From positions 21,825-85,824 of the forward strand of contig MWCA01000008.1 in NCBI GenBank assembly GCA_002069785.1: DNA of 64,000 nucleotides, written 5' to 3'. The DNA comes from Lentisphaerae bacterium ADurb.Bin242 (GTDB lineage: Bacteria > Verrucomicrobiota > Lentisphaeria > Victivallales > UBA1829). The notes under the pieces were generated by a model. The model had not been told where the DNA came from and made no database searches. It worked only from the letters and a program-made list of their open reading frames with translations. Below, in pieces: positions 32,515 through 42,084 of this stretch. Position 1 is the first letter of the stretch. Every line of letters begins with the position of its first letter. Made by a program: the position numbers and the translations under genes.

Positions 32515-35304
32515 ATGTGGAAAAAAAGTCTCTTTACGCTCGGACTCGCGGCGGTATTGCCGCTCTGCGGCCAGAATCTCATTGTGAACGGCGACTTCAG
32601 CGGCAGTCCCGCGAATCTCGCCCCGGAATGCCGGAGCAACGGCGGCACGATTGCCCTGTTCACCGAGGATCTGACATGGAACAAATGCGGCCAGCTCAAA
32701 GTCGACCAGATCCGCAAGAACAAGGAAGGACGCGAAACCGTCGGCTGCGCCGTCTGGATCGGCGGCGGAAAAAACAACCAGAGCAACAGCGAAGCCGGCG
32801 GGTTCGAGTGCAAACCGAATACGGTGTATCAGTTCTCGCTGGACATCCGGGGAACGGCTCCGAATGCCGGGGTTTCGGCCGTTGAATGGAAGAGCGGAGC
32901 CACCCTCTGGAACTTCAAATCCGTGAAAACTTCCGTCGGCAATATCGCCGTCCAGAAGACTTGGACTCATTACAAAGGGACGTTCAAAACAGGTCCGGAC
33001 GCCGTTCGCGCCGCCCTGTATCTGAATCTCTGGTGGGATACGAAACACGGTCCGATGAAATTCAAGGTCGGCAATGATCTTCTGTTCGACAATGTGGTCA
33101 TCACGGAACAGAAGGCGAATCCGCTGACTTCGCCCGCCTCCGCGCCGGCGGAAACCGGGGCCGCGCTGAAAACCACGAAAACCGTCTCCTCGGTGAACGG
33201 GACGTTCAGCGACTTCGTGACGTTCAAAGACAATGGAAAACCCGCGGCGGAAACCGCGGTGGAAGTTTCGTCCGACAAGACCGGAATCCGGCTCAAAATC
33301 GATTGCAGGGAACCGCTGAAAGTCACCCGCGCGTCCAACGGACTCTGGAGCGGCGACGTGGTCGAAATCTTCTTCGGTCCCAAGGCCGGAGACCGGAGGC
33401 TCAGCCAGTTCGTAGTCGGTCCGGACGGTTCGAAATTCTCCGGACGGGGCGACGGCACCGATGTCAAGGCCGAATGGGAGGCAAAAACCACCGTTTCCGA
33501 AGGAGGCTGGCACGCGGATGTGCTTATCCCTTTTTCCTCCCTCGGCTGGAAACCGCCTGAAAACGGGGAGGTCATCGCCTTCAACGTCGCCCGGCAGAGA
33601 AAGGCCGCCAACGAGCTTCAGACCTGGTCGGAAGTCAAGAGTTCCTTTCATGATGTCGAACATTTCGGGCGTCTGCTGATCGGTCCGTATCCCGGAGGCG
33701 TGGCCCGCGCCCAATACGAAAAGTCGCAGGCCGAAAAGGAGGCCGCGCTCCTGAAAGAGAAATTCGAAAAGAATTCCAGAAAGACATTTCTCGCCGCGCC
33801 GGTCCGGATCACCGAGGACTTTTCCATTCCGTTCCTGCCGGACGCCGTGTTCAATGCTCCGGAAAAAATCGAGCTGACGGCCGCGGTCAACGAGATCAAG
33901 CCGCTGGCGCTGGCCATCGCCAACCTGACCGACAAAACGGTCGATTACCGCATCCTTGCGGAACTCCGGCCGGAAAAGTCCACCTGGCATGACGGCAAAC
34001 CGTTTCCGGGCGCGACGCTCCGGCAGGGCGTGCGCATGCGCGATTCCGGGAAGGCGGACGGCGCGCTCTTCGATCCGCTGCCCCGCCTGAACGAAGCCTC
34101 CGCAATGCCGGTTCCGCCGAAGGAGGCGGGGCTTCTCTGGATCGACTTCGACACCGCGGGCATGAAACCGGGCCAATACGAGGGAAGAATCCGCATCATT
34201 CCATTGAACGGAAAAGCAATCTTCACCAAGGCCGGATACGGTTATGGAAACCTGAGTTATTCGGGGGAAATGACCGATCTGCCGTTCACCCTTCACGTTC
34301 GCGACATCGAATTGAGCAAGGAGCCTTCCATTCCCGGAAATTTCTTCTCGCCGCCGAGCAATCCGGAAGTGTTGAAGCTGCTGACGGAAGCCGGAATGCG
34401 GATTTTTCTGATCAATCCGTGGTCGCTGGGTTTCCCGCTGGACAAAGACGGGAATTTCCGGCTGGAAGCCCCGGCTCAAAAAAATCTGGAAATGCTGTCC
34501 GGGTTGTCCGGAAAAAAGTTTTTCATCGGTTTCAGCTGTTACCATGTTTTCCTCCAGCTCAACAAAAACAAAGCCGAACTCTGGCTGAAGTGGATGCAGG
34601 CGGTGTCGCAATTCATGAAGAAGAACGGGGCCGATCCGAAAAACTGTTATGCGGAAATCTACGACGAGCCGGACCCGAAGAATTTCGACGAGATTCTCCG
34701 CGTCATGGCCGCCGCACGGAAGGCAGTGCCGGAAATGAAGCTGACTATTACCCTCGGCGCGCATATCATGTCCGCGGAACAGATGGAAAAACTGCATCCT
34801 TACGTGGACTGCTGGATTCTGTGGAGTCACGGATATTTCACGAGGCCGGAGCATCTCGCGTTCATCCGCAGGGCGCAGAAAGAGGGCCGGGAGATCGGAC
34901 ATTACACCTGTGATACCAGTCTGCGATCCTCGCCCGACCGCAACTACCGCCGCAACGCCTGGTTCGGGGAATATCACAAACTCGACAACAACTCGCTCTA
35001 TGTCGGCATCACCGGATTGCGGGAGTGCATCTGGAAGAAAACACCGGAAGGTGAAATCCTTTACCACGGCCTGACTTCCGCCGTTCCGTCCGTCCGCTCC
35101 ATGGCCGTGAGGCAGGGCATGACCGACGTCAAGTATCTGGCCAAGCTCCGCGAAGTCGGGAAAGACTCCCCGGAAGCCCAGGAGTTTCTGAAAAACGCCG
35201 CCAAACGGGTGGTCGTCGATTTCGCGCACGATCCGGAAACACCGGACAAGGTCCGGGAAGAAGCCGCCGCGCTGATCCTGAAATTGCAGCAGGGAGCAAA
35301 ATGA
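32515..35304 (+). CDS. Secreted multidomain carbohydrate-active protein (CBM-like, CBM9-like, DUF4091-type)
   Basis: 929 residues with a signal peptide (MWKKSLFTLGLAAVLPLCG). Residues about 20-200 form a CBM4/9-type jelly roll (NLIVNGDFSGSP opening, DNVVI end). Residues about 225-390 resemble a CBM9-like domain (SGDVVEIFFGPK, GGWHADVLIPFSSLGW, IAFNVARQR). The remainder is a glycosidase-like barrel with NCYAEIYDEPDPKNFDEIL and DCWILWSHGYF and a C-terminal helical part ending in the DUF4091-like TSAVPSVRSMAVRQGMTDVKYL region. It presumably binds and cleaves a complex glycan outside the inner membrane; substrate unknown. The stop overlaps the next start by 4 bp. Confidence 0.8.
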   Translation: MWKKSLFTLGLAAVLPLCGQNLIVNGDFSGSPANLAPECRSNGGTIALFTEDLTWNKCGQLKVDQIRKNKEGRETVGCAVWIGGGKNNQSNSEAGGFECKPNTVYQFSLDIRGTAPNAGVSAVEWKSGATLWNFKSVKTSVGNIAVQKTWTHYKGTFKTGPDAVRAALYLNLWWDTKHGPMKFKVGNDLLFDNVVITEQKANPLTSPASAPAETGAALKTTKTVSSVNGTFSDFVTFKDNGKPAAETAVEVSSDKTGIRLKIDCREPLKVTRASNGLWSGDVVEIFFGPKAGDRRLSQFVVGPDGSKFSGRGDGTDVKAEWEAKTTVSEGGWHADVLIPFSSLGWKPPENGEVIAFNVARQRKAANELQTWSEVKSSFHDVEHFGRLLIGPYPGGVARAQYEKSQAEKEAALLKEKFEKNSRKTFLAAPVRITEDFSIPFLPDAVFNAPEKIELTAAVNEIKPLALAIANLTDKTVDYRILAELRPEKSTWHDGKPFPGATLRQGVRMRDSGKADGALFDPLPRLNEASAMPVPPKEAGLLWIDFDTAGMKPGQYEGRIRIIPLNGKAIFTKAGYGYGNLSYSGEMTDLPFTLHVRDIELSKEPSIPGNFFSPPSNPEVLKLLTEAGMRIFLINPWSLGFPLDKDGNFRLEAPAQKNLEMLSGLSGKKFFIGFSCYHVFLQLNKNKAELWLKWMQAVSQFMKKNGADPKNCYAEIYDEPDPKNFDEILRVMAAARKAVPEMKLTITLGAHIMSAEQMEKLHPYVDCWILWSHGYFTRPEHLAFIRRAQKEGREIGHYTCDTSLRSSPDRNYRRNAWFGEYHKLDNNSLYVGITGLRECIWKKTPEGEILYHGLTSAVPSVRSMAVRQGMTDVKYLAKLREVGKDSPEAQEFLKNAAKRVVVDFAHDPETPDKVREEAAALILKLQQGAK

Positions 35305-36719
35305 ACGTCAAAGCACTGCATTTCGATATGAAGGGATGGAATCCGCTGCCGGATTACACGCTCGGATTCCTCCCGGTCCTCGCCGGTTTCGGTTACAACG
35401 CGCTCCTCGTCGAATTCGAAGACCGTTTTCCCTACGACGCCTTCCCCGCGATGCGCCATCCGGCGGGATGGTCCAAAGAGGATTTCCGTTCCCTGAACCG
35501 GCGTGCCAACGAGCGGGGGATCACGATCATTCCCCTGCTTCAGTGCGCGGGACACCTGGACTACTTCCTCAAGTATCCGGAATACCGCGCCTTCCGGGAT
35601 GAAGGCTCCACCTATCAGTGGAAGTTCGATACGGCGGAAACATTCGGAGTCTGGAAAACCATGGCGGACGAACTGCTGGACGTGTTTCCGGACGGCGGAT
35701 ATTTCCACATCGGGGCCGACGAGGCGGCGCTCCGGGACCGGGCGCACTTCGCCGACTATTACCGGCATGTGACCCGCTGCGTCGAGTATCTCCGTTCCCG
35801 CGGACGGAAAGTCCTGCTGTGGGACGATGTCTTCCGGCATCACCCGCTGGAAGAGACGGAAACGCTGCTGCGGACCGTGATTCCGGTCGTATGGCAGTAC
35901 CGGGACGTCAATGAGGAACTGGCCGCTCCGTTCGTTCGCTCCAGGATCGAATTCTGGGGCGCCTCGGCGGTCCAGAACTGTTACAACTTCCGGGGTCTCC
36001 CGAAAATCTCCGGGCAGTTCGACAACATCGATCAATGGGCGGAGGTCAACGAAAAATATCATCCGGGCGGACACATCGGAACTATCTGGGGCAAGGTGCA
36101 ATGTTCCTATCCGGTCAGCCCGACAGGACTTCCCCACAGCATGGTCGGGATCGCCTACCTTGCAAAAACATGGAAGGAGGGGAAAATACAGGACCGTTCC
36201 CTCTTCTTCCGGGAACTGGCGGCGGATTTCTTCGGAGCGCCCGGAGCCCCGCTGGAAAAGGCGGCGGCGAACCTCTGCTACGAACCGGACAAGGCCGCGC
36301 CTTTCCTGACTGAACTGCGCTCGAAAGCGACCCGGCACGGCGAAATTCCGGAGCTCTGGGAAATCTTCAACGAAGTCGACCGCATTTTCGCCTACGCCGA
36401 CACCTGTTTCGGCACCAATGCGGGACTTCTGCCGGGCTACCGGGCGGGCACGATCCCGCCCAAGATCACGGACAACTTTCTCGACGGGGTGCGGATTCTC
36501 CGGGAACGCGTCGCCGGAATTGCGCCCAGGCTGGATTCCGTGCTGTCGAAATATTTCCATCCGTCCCTGATTCAGGAGTTCAAAGACCAGCGCTTCACCG
36601 CGCTCCTGGAGGAAAACGACCGCTGGGAGACGATTCTCCGGCGGGCGGAAACGCTCTGGAAGGAAAGGGAGCAGCTTCCGGAAAATCCTCCGAAAACAGA
36701 AAAGGCCCAATGCCTGTAA
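35301..36719 (+). CDS. GH20-like beta-hexosaminidase family protein
   Basis: 472 residues, no signal peptide, so probably cytoplasmic. The TIM-barrel core shows the GH20-type catalytic Asp-Glu pair in YFHIGADEAALRDR (about residue 135-145), preceded by IIPLLQCAGHLDYFLKYPEY and followed by KVLLWDDVFRHH. The zinc-free barrel resembles hexosaminidase D-like members rather than secreted chitobiases. It would remove terminal N-acetylhexosamine from oligosaccharides imported after action of the secreted neighbour. Last gene of the GntR set, ending 12 bp from the convergent polysaccharide operon. Confidence 0.82.
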   Translation: MNVKALHFDMKGWNPLPDYTLGFLPVLAGFGYNALLVEFEDRFPYDAFPAMRHPAGWSKEDFRSLNRRANERGITIIPLLQCAGHLDYFLKYPEYRAFRDEGSTYQWKFDTAETFGVWKTMADELLDVFPDGGYFHIGADEAALRDRAHFADYYRHVTRCVEYLRSRGRKVLLWDDVFRHHPLEETETLLRTVIPVVWQYRDVNEELAAPFVRSRIEFWGASAVQNCYNFRGLPKISGQFDNIDQWAEVNEKYHPGGHIGTIWGKVQCSYPVSPTGLPHSMVGIAYLAKTWKEGKIQDRSLFFRELAADFFGAPGAPLEKAAANLCYEPDKAAPFLTELRSKATRHGEIPELWEIFNEVDRIFAYADTCFGTNAGLLPGYRAGTIPPKITDNFLDGVRILRERVAGIAPRLDSVLSKYFHPSLIQEFKDQRFTALLEENDRWETILRRAETLWKEREQLPENPPKTEKAQCL

Positions 36720-36731
36720 ACCGGGAGTCCG

Positions 36732-37757
36732 TCAGAAGAAAAGACGGTGTCCCTTGAGTTGAAGACGCGCCGGAAAGCCCAGGTTGACAAAGCGAAGCGG
36801 CAGGCCGCGCCGGTATGCCTCCAGATGCGCGGCAAGAATCCGGAGCCGCGCCGGATTGTCGACCCGGGAAAGTCCGGCGCAGTCCAGCTCGAGAACGCCG
36901 TCGCGCTCCGCCGGGTCCGCGGGCTTCCACGCGGTTTCGGACGCCCTGCCGAACAGTTTCCCGAGGAGATTTCCGCCCCAGCACTGGAGCACGATGCAGT
37001 TGAACTTGATCAGTCCCCAGCCGTAGCGTTTCCAGAGGCGTCCGGGTTCCTGGATGATGCGGTAGATCCATTCGAGGCCGCTCCGCTGCATCCAGCGGGG
37101 AGCGCGCTTGACCGCCCCGCAGATGAAGTTGAACGTGCCTCCGACTCCGATCGCCGCGGCCGCGTGGATGTTCCGGGCGTTTTTCCCGAGCCAGAGCTCC
37201 TGTTTCGGATTGCTGAAACCGGCGAATACGATGTCCGGTTCCGCGGCGTTGATCCGGGCGCAGACGGCTTCGTCGTTCGCCCTGTTTTCCGGGGTATCGT
37301 CCAGCTTCACGAACGGGGAATCGATCCCGACGATCCGGAGGCCGGGATACCGTTCGCGCAGAATCTTCGCGGCGGCAACGGCGTTCTCGGGCGTCCCGCC
37401 GAGGAAATACAGTTTCGTGCCCGCCGAGGCGGCGCGTTCGGCGAACATCGGCAGGATGTCCGAACCGGCGACCCGTTCGGGAAGCGGCGTCCCGAGCAGA
37501 CGCCCCAGCAGGACCAGCGGCATGCCGTCCGCTGTAATCAGGGGCGACCGGCGCAGGACTTTCACCAGCGGGGCGTTGAGCGGACGGCTGTCGCACATGG
37601 AGAGCGCGTTGACCAGAAAGTCCACATTGACCGTGGCAATCACGCGGCATTCGTCCCGAAACCCGGCTTTCGCCATTTCGAGCAGGGCATCCAGCACCTC
37701 GTGAATCGTCAGGGGAGCCACGGGAATTCCAAGCAGAATGACTTTATTTTCGGGCAT
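36732..37757 (-). CDS. WecG/TagA/CpsF (GT26) glycosyltransferase with STAS-like tail
   Basis: 341 residues. Residues about 1-240 are a GT26 domain (ITADGMPLVLLGRLLG, KLYFLGGTPENAVAAA, DIVFAGFSNPKQELWLGKN, AIGVGGTFNFICGAVKRAPRW), which usually adds the second sugar (often ManNAc-type) to an undecaprenyl-linked acceptor. Normal GT26 proteins end near 250; here about 60 extra residues (283-341) align with the second half of STAS domains (VLELDCAGLSRVDN..., then LPLRFVNLGFPARLQLKG). At the phospho-Ser position there is Asn301-Pro, so this tail cannot be phosphorylated there. Last gene of the minus polysaccharide operon, overlapping the upstream GT4 gene by 14 bp. Confidence 0.88.
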   Translation of the reverse strand: MPENKVILLGIPVAPLTIHEVLDALLEMAKAGFRDECRVIATVNVDFLVNALSMCDSRPLNAPLVKVLRRSPLITADGMPLVLLGRLLGTPLPERVAGSDILPMFAERAASAGTKLYFLGGTPENAVAAAKILRERYPGLRIVGIDSPFVKLDDTPENRANDEAVCARINAAEPDIVFAGFSNPKQELWLGKNARNIHAAAAIGVGGTFNFICGAVKRAPRWMQRSGLEWIYRIIQEPGRLWKRYGWGLIKFNCIVLQCWGGNLLGKLFGRASETAWKPADPAERDGVLELDCAGLSRVDNPARLRILAAHLEAYRRGLPLRFVNLGFPARLQLKGHRLFF

Positions 37758-38847
37758 GTTCGTAAACCTCCACCATTTTTTGAGCGTGCCGGGTCCAGTC
37801 GAATTCGGCGGCGCGGGAGTATCCGGCCTCGATGAGTTTTTTCCGGAGCGCCTCCTCCGTCAGAATCCGCCGGAGCGCCTCGGAAATGGCCTCGGCATCG
37901 GAAGGCGGGAACAGAAGGGCCGCGCCCTCTCCGATCTCCCCGAGCGAGGAGTTGTCGGAAGCACAGCATGGGACCCCGTAGTGCATGGCTTCGATGAGGG
38001 AAAGCCCGAAGCCTTCGAAGAAGGAAGGAAACACATAAAGCGCGGCGTTCCGGTAGGCTTCCGCCAGATCGGAGTTGTCGACAAAACCGGCAAAGAGAAT
38101 GCGGTCGCGCAGAGGCGACTTTTCCGCGTATCCGTGAACAACGTCCGCGCCGTGCCAGTCGGAGCCCGCCAGCACCAGACGGTATTTCGAGGTCAGTCCG
38201 GGCGGGAGCATCTCAAAGGCGCGGATCAGGTTCAAATGGTTCTTGCCGGGATGCTCGATCCGGGAGATGTAGAGAAGATAGGAATGCGGTTCAAGTCCGT
38301 GTTTTGCGAGCCAGCCGCTTTTTCCTTCGGGCGAAAGGGAGAGGCCGTTGTAGTTGAGCGTGATTTTTTCCGGCGGGACATGCCAGTATGTTTCAAGATC
38401 GGCGGCGGTCGAACGGCTGATGGCAACCACCGAGGGAGCCCGCCGCACGAAAAACGGAAGCACGGTTTTCAGATACAGCATGCGGAAACGGTCGTATTTG
38501 TTTTCCACGTGATACTGCGCCAGATCGTGCACCACCGCGATGGTGAACAGCGGATAAAAGGCGAACGTCCGGCGGTTGGCCGCCGCGATGATGCAGAAAT
38601 CATACGCGTTTTTCCGGAGGAAGAAAGGAAGAATGAACAGATGGTAAAACATGGAGCAGACGGGGCGTTTCGTCCAGCCCGGCGCTTCCCGGCACTCGAA
38701 GCCCGGAAAGAAACCGGAATCGCCCGGTTCGACCAGCAGGGTCAGCGTATGTCCCTGTTTCCGAAGGGCGTCGATCAGACAGCGCATATAGACGGAAATC
38801 CCGGACTTGCCCCGGTCGTATGGAATGCAGGAAACCAGAATTCTCAT
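37744..38847 (-). CDS. GT4-family glycosyltransferase
   Basis: 367 residues with the GT-B fold. N-terminal acceptor half contains GKSGISVYMRCLIDALRKQGH; the donor half has LLYISRIEHPGKNHLNLIRAF and the nucleotide-sugar motif PSFFEGFGLSLIEAMHYGVP. It adds a hexose to the growing repeat unit at the cytoplasmic membrane face. Coupled by 4-bp overlap to the preceding GT4 gene. Confidence 0.9.
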   Translation of the reverse strand: MRILVSCIPYDRGKSGISVYMRCLIDALRKQGHTLTLLVEPGDSGFFPGFECREAPGWTKRPVCSMFYHLFILPFFLRKNAYDFCIIAAANRRTFAFYPLFTIAVVHDLAQYHVENKYDRFRMLYLKTVLPFFVRRAPSVVAISRSTAADLETYWHVPPEKITLNYNGLSLSPEGKSGWLAKHGLEPHSYLLYISRIEHPGKNHLNLIRAFEMLPPGLTSKYRLVLAGSDWHGADVVHGYAEKSPLRDRILFAGFVDNSDLAEAYRNAALYVFPSFFEGFGLSLIEAMHYGVPCCASDNSSLGEIGEGAALLFPPSDAEAISEALRRILTEEALRKKLIEAGYSRAAEFDWTRHAQKMVEVYEHARK

Positions 38848-39992
38848 GGGTGCGTTTCCTCCGACATCAATTTTTCATACGCCTGTATAAAGGCTTCCTT
38901 CGAATATTCCTCCGCCGCCATGCGGCGTCCCCGCGCGCCCATTTCCTTCCGCCTGACAGGATCGGCGAGAAGCGCGGAAACGGCATCGGTCAAGGCCGCC
39001 TCATTCCCGGACGGAACCACAAGGCCGTTTTCGCCGTCATGAAGCCATTCGCGCACGCCGCCGAGGTCGAAGGCAACCGCGGGAATCCCGTGGGCAGCGG
39101 CCTCCAGGCCGACCAGGCCGAACGGTTCCTGCCAGCGGAAGGGAAACACCGCCAGGTCCGCCTGCGCATAAACGGGTTCCGTGGAAGGGAGAAAACCCGT
39201 GAATTCCGCATTGACCTTGAGTTCGGCGGCCAGCCGTTTCAGGTTCTCCGCCTCGTTGCCGTCGCCTGCGATCAGCGCCCGGTACGGGGTTTTGAGTCCG
39301 GCCAGCATGCGCACAAATGAATCGGCGCCCTTCCCCCGGATGAGCTGTCCGACAAAGACGATCACCGGAACCGGATTTTCGGGCCGGGGAGCGACGGGAG
39401 GAAGTTCCATGGCCGGATGAATCAGGTGAATCCGGGCGGGATCAAAAGAGTTCCTGATCAGGTTGTCGCGCATGAATCCGGAAAGGACGACCCACTTCGG
39501 AATGGAATGCAGAAGCCGGAAGCGTTCCGGAAAAGCATGAAACTTTTCGGACAGTTCGCGAAAGGGTCCGCGCGTCATCTTCTTCGGGGAAACCGCCATG
39601 CCGCAGAGTCCGCAGAGAAAAAGCGCGTACGCGCGGGAACAGTTTCTGCGTCCGAAGGGAATGTAATAATATTTGCGCGGACAATAGAAATCGTGATCGT
39701 GGAAAACCATGGCGAGATTCTTCCCGAAACGGCCGAGAAGCGTTCGGAGCAGGCCGTTGTCGGTCACTTTGTGGATCACGGCGAAAGAGAAGTCCGCGGA
39801 AGGCATCTCCGCGTTCACGGAGTCGAACCCCTGCGAAAATTCCTCGAAGCCGCGGGCGCGGGCGCGGTAGAGGTAATGGACCGAGTGCCCGGCCTCGCGG
39901 AGCATCCGGGCGGCCAGCCAGGCATAGCGTTCGATCCCGCCGAAAAATCCGGCATATTCGGAAATGAAAAGGATGTTCTGTTTTTTCAGCAT
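38844..39992 (-). CDS. GT4-family glycosyltransferase
   Basis: 382 residues from the ATG at 39992 (MLKKQNILFISEYAGFFGGI); a longer open frame upstream is not conserved-looking and overlaps the previous gene. Contains the GG-I-E N-terminal motif (GFFGGIERYAWLAARML), VPVIVFVGQLIRGKG and the donor-binding block FRWQEPFGLVGLEAAAHG. Overlaps the stop of the upstream GT4 gene by 7 bp. Confidence 0.9.
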   Translation of the reverse strand: MLKKQNILFISEYAGFFGGIERYAWLAARMLREAGHSVHYLYRARARGFEEFSQGFDSVNAEMPSADFSFAVIHKVTDNGLLRTLLGRFGKNLAMVFHDHDFYCPRKYYYIPFGRRNCSRAYALFLCGLCGMAVSPKKMTRGPFRELSEKFHAFPERFRLLHSIPKWVVLSGFMRDNLIRNSFDPARIHLIHPAMELPPVAPRPENPVPVIVFVGQLIRGKGADSFVRMLAGLKTPYRALIAGDGNEAENLKRLAAELKVNAEFTGFLPSTEPVYAQADLAVFPFRWQEPFGLVGLEAAAHGIPAVAFDLGGVREWLHDGENGLVVPSGNEAALTDAVSALLADPVRRKEMGARGRRMAAEEYSKEAFIQAYEKLMSEETHP

Positions 39993-41215
39993 GAACGGAT
40001 CAGTTCCTCGTAAAGATTCGCCAGACGCGCGGCGATCCGGCTCCAGGAATAGGCCTCCACCGAACGGGAAGCGCCGTCGATCAGCGCGGAACGGAAGGAG
40101 GCCTCCTTGAGACGCTCCAGCGCGGCCAGATACGCCCCGGTGTCCTCCGGGGGACACAACAGACCGTTTTTTCCGTCCTCCACCAGGAAGCGGAGGCCGC
40201 CGACCGAGGACGCGATCACGGGAATCCCAGCACTCCAGGCTTCGAGCACCACGATGCCGAAGGGCTCGTGGACGGAGGGCAGGACAAACACATCGGACTG
40301 CTGATAGGCGGTCCGCATGAGTTCACAGGCGGGGGGCAGTCCGGGAATCACGGTCAGGAAGGAATCCAGCCCCATGGCTCTGGCGTCCGCCAGCAGCTCG
40401 GCGCAGTAGCCGGGGGCGGTCGGCGGCCCGATCATCAGCAGATGGAGTTTCTCTCCCCGGCTCCGGGCGGCGTCGGCCACCTGGAGAAGCTGCTTCTGAT
40501 TCTTCTGATAGTCAATCCGGGAAACGCAGAGGACAATCCGGCGGTCGGCCGGGATATGGAGTTCCGCGCGGAGGTCCAGCGGGGATTTTTTACGGAACAC
40601 GTCCGGATCAACCCCGTTCGGAAGGTATTCGATGCGCTTGCCGGGATAACGTTTCCGGAATTCGGGAACCTCGTTCGCCCCGACGCAGAGGATGGCGGAC
40701 GCGTCGGCAATCACATCCGCTTTCCAGCCGAGAAGACGGTCCACGATGCCGCCGTAAGGGAAGGTGTGCCGGAGCGGGGAAAGCATCTTCGTCATTTCGG
40801 ACGCCGGGACGTCGAAACAGCCGCCGTGAAAAGAGAGGAGATACGGCTTTTTCCGCCGGAGCGCGGCCTCGCGCGCGAACTGGGCGATGCGTCCACCGGC
40901 ATGGACATGAAACAGGGCGAAATCTTCTTCCAGCAGGGCGCGGCGCAGGGCGAAACAGAACGGATTGCCGCCTTTTTTATCGAGCGCCAGTTTCTTTTCG
41001 GAATTCAGGGGAAAATACGGATAGAAATAAGGGAAACGGCGGATCTGAATGCCTTCGCGGAACTCGTCGCCGGAAGAGGAACAGGCCCGGGTCGCCAGAA
41101 TCTCGGAAACGAAGCCGTGCGGAAGAAGGTGCCGGGAACTGTTCCATACCACATTTTCCGTTCCTCCCCACTCCTCGAACGCAAAGCGCCGGACAAGCTG
41201 GGCGGCCCGTTTCAT
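39986..41215 (-). CDS. GT4-family glycosyltransferase
   Basis: 409 residues. The N-terminal WGGTENVVWNSSRHL loop, the central EYLPNGVDPDVFRKK and VLCVSRIDYQKNQKQLLQVA segments, and the donor motif PSVHEPFGIVVLEAWSAGIP define a retaining GT4 enzyme. It overlaps the GT2 gene by 4 bp. The sugar cannot be told from sequence. Confidence 0.92.
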   Translation of the reverse strand: MKRAAQLVRRFAFEEWGGTENVVWNSSRHLLPHGFVSEILATRACSSSGDEFREGIQIRRFPYFYPYFPLNSEKKLALDKKGGNPFCFALRRALLEEDFALFHVHAGGRIAQFAREAALRRKKPYLLSFHGGCFDVPASEMTKMLSPLRHTFPYGGIVDRLLGWKADVIADASAILCVGANEVPEFRKRYPGKRIEYLPNGVDPDVFRKKSPLDLRAELHIPADRRIVLCVSRIDYQKNQKQLLQVADAARSRGEKLHLLMIGPPTAPGYCAELLADARAMGLDSFLTVIPGLPPACELMRTAYQQSDVFVLPSVHEPFGIVVLEAWSAGIPVIASSVGGLRFLVEDGKNGLLCPPEDTGAYLAALERLKEASFRSALIDGASRSVEAYSWSRIAARLANLYEELIRSC

Positions 41216-42084
41216 GATTTTTCCGCCTCCCTGATTTTCCGCAGGGACTCCCGGCAGCCCCGATAATAGTTCCAGCGCTGGATGAAACGGTAGACCGGAG
41301 AAGAGAAAAGAGCGGAAAAGTGCCGGTGCCGGAACAGGTAAACATAGTCGCGCATGACCTCAGCCGCAAAGCGGCGGAGGAATGTCGCAAAGGAAATGGA
41401 ATCGCCGTAAATGTATGGATGGTCGAGCCCTTCCATGTAGTAGCGGCGGCTCATCCCGGCCAAGTTGTAGTTGTGCGAATGCTCGGTAACGGCGGACGGT
41501 TCGTAGACGATCCGGAGCCCCTGTTTTCGGAGCCGGTAGGTCAGGTCGATGTCCTCGGAACAGTAGAGATTTTCGTTGAAGGGATTCTCCTGAAGCGTCT
41601 GGAGGCGGATCGCGGACGAGGCCAAGGAAAAGAAGTGACGCCAAGTCGCGGCGATCCTGCCGTCGCCGAAAGCGCGTTCATAGTCCTTGCGGACCAAGGC
41701 CTGAGCCTCCGGACGGCAGATCTGTTGTCCGTAGACGGCGCCGACTCCGGGGTCCGCGAGGGGTGCGGTCAGGCGTTCCAGATAATCGAGGGATTGAGGA
41801 ATCGCATCGGAATTGTTGAAGACGACGATCCCGCCGGACGCGTGTTTTACGGCGAAATTGAGGACCTTTCCGGGAACATAGGGAACGGGTGCGCCGGTGA
41901 TCCGCTTGACTTGAGGGAAGGAGGCGATGATCTCGGCGGTGCCGTCCGTGGAGGAATCGTCCAGGCTCAGGAGCTCTACATCCGGAACGGTCTGGCGGGT
42001 CAGCATGTCCAGGGTCTTCCCGATGAAATCCCTGTCGTTGTGAGAACGGATGACCACGCTGATGCGCGGACGGACGTCAGCCAT
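41212..42084 (-). CDS. GT2-family glycosyltransferase
   Basis: 290 residues. GT-A fold with ISVVIRSHNDRDFIGKTLDML, LLSLDDSSTDGTAEII, a DxD-like position in VVFNNSDAIP and the ED motif CSEDIDLTYRLRKQG. Inverting transferase, cytoplasmic, without transmembrane helices. It overlaps the upstream STAS gene by 8 bp. Confidence 0.92.
   Translation of the reverse strand: MADVRPRISVVIRSHNDRDFIGKTLDMLTRQTVPDVELLSLDDSSTDGTAEIIASFPQVKRITGAPVPYVPGKVLNFAVKHASGGIVVFNNSDAIPQSLDYLERLTAPLADPGVGAVYGQQICRPEAQALVRKDYERAFGDGRIAATWRHFFSLASSAIRLQTLQENPFNENLYCSEDIDLTYRLRKQGLRIVYEPSAVTEHSHNYNLAGMSRRYYMEGLDHPYIYGDSISFATFLRRFAAEVMRDYVYLFRHRHFSALFSSPVYRFIQRWNYYRGCRESLRKIREAEKS

Noticed and set aside
31702..35229. 1175-codon open frame antisense to the pseudopilin and carbohydrate-binding genes
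   Set aside because: It is a shadow of two clearly recognisable genes, with no start site or family match of its own.
36723..36753. Imperfect inverted repeat (GGGA...CCGTC/GACGG...TCCC) at the convergent GH20-like/GT26 boundary
   Set aside because: It has no T-run in either direction and lies partly inside the GT26 coding end, so I did not call it a terminator.
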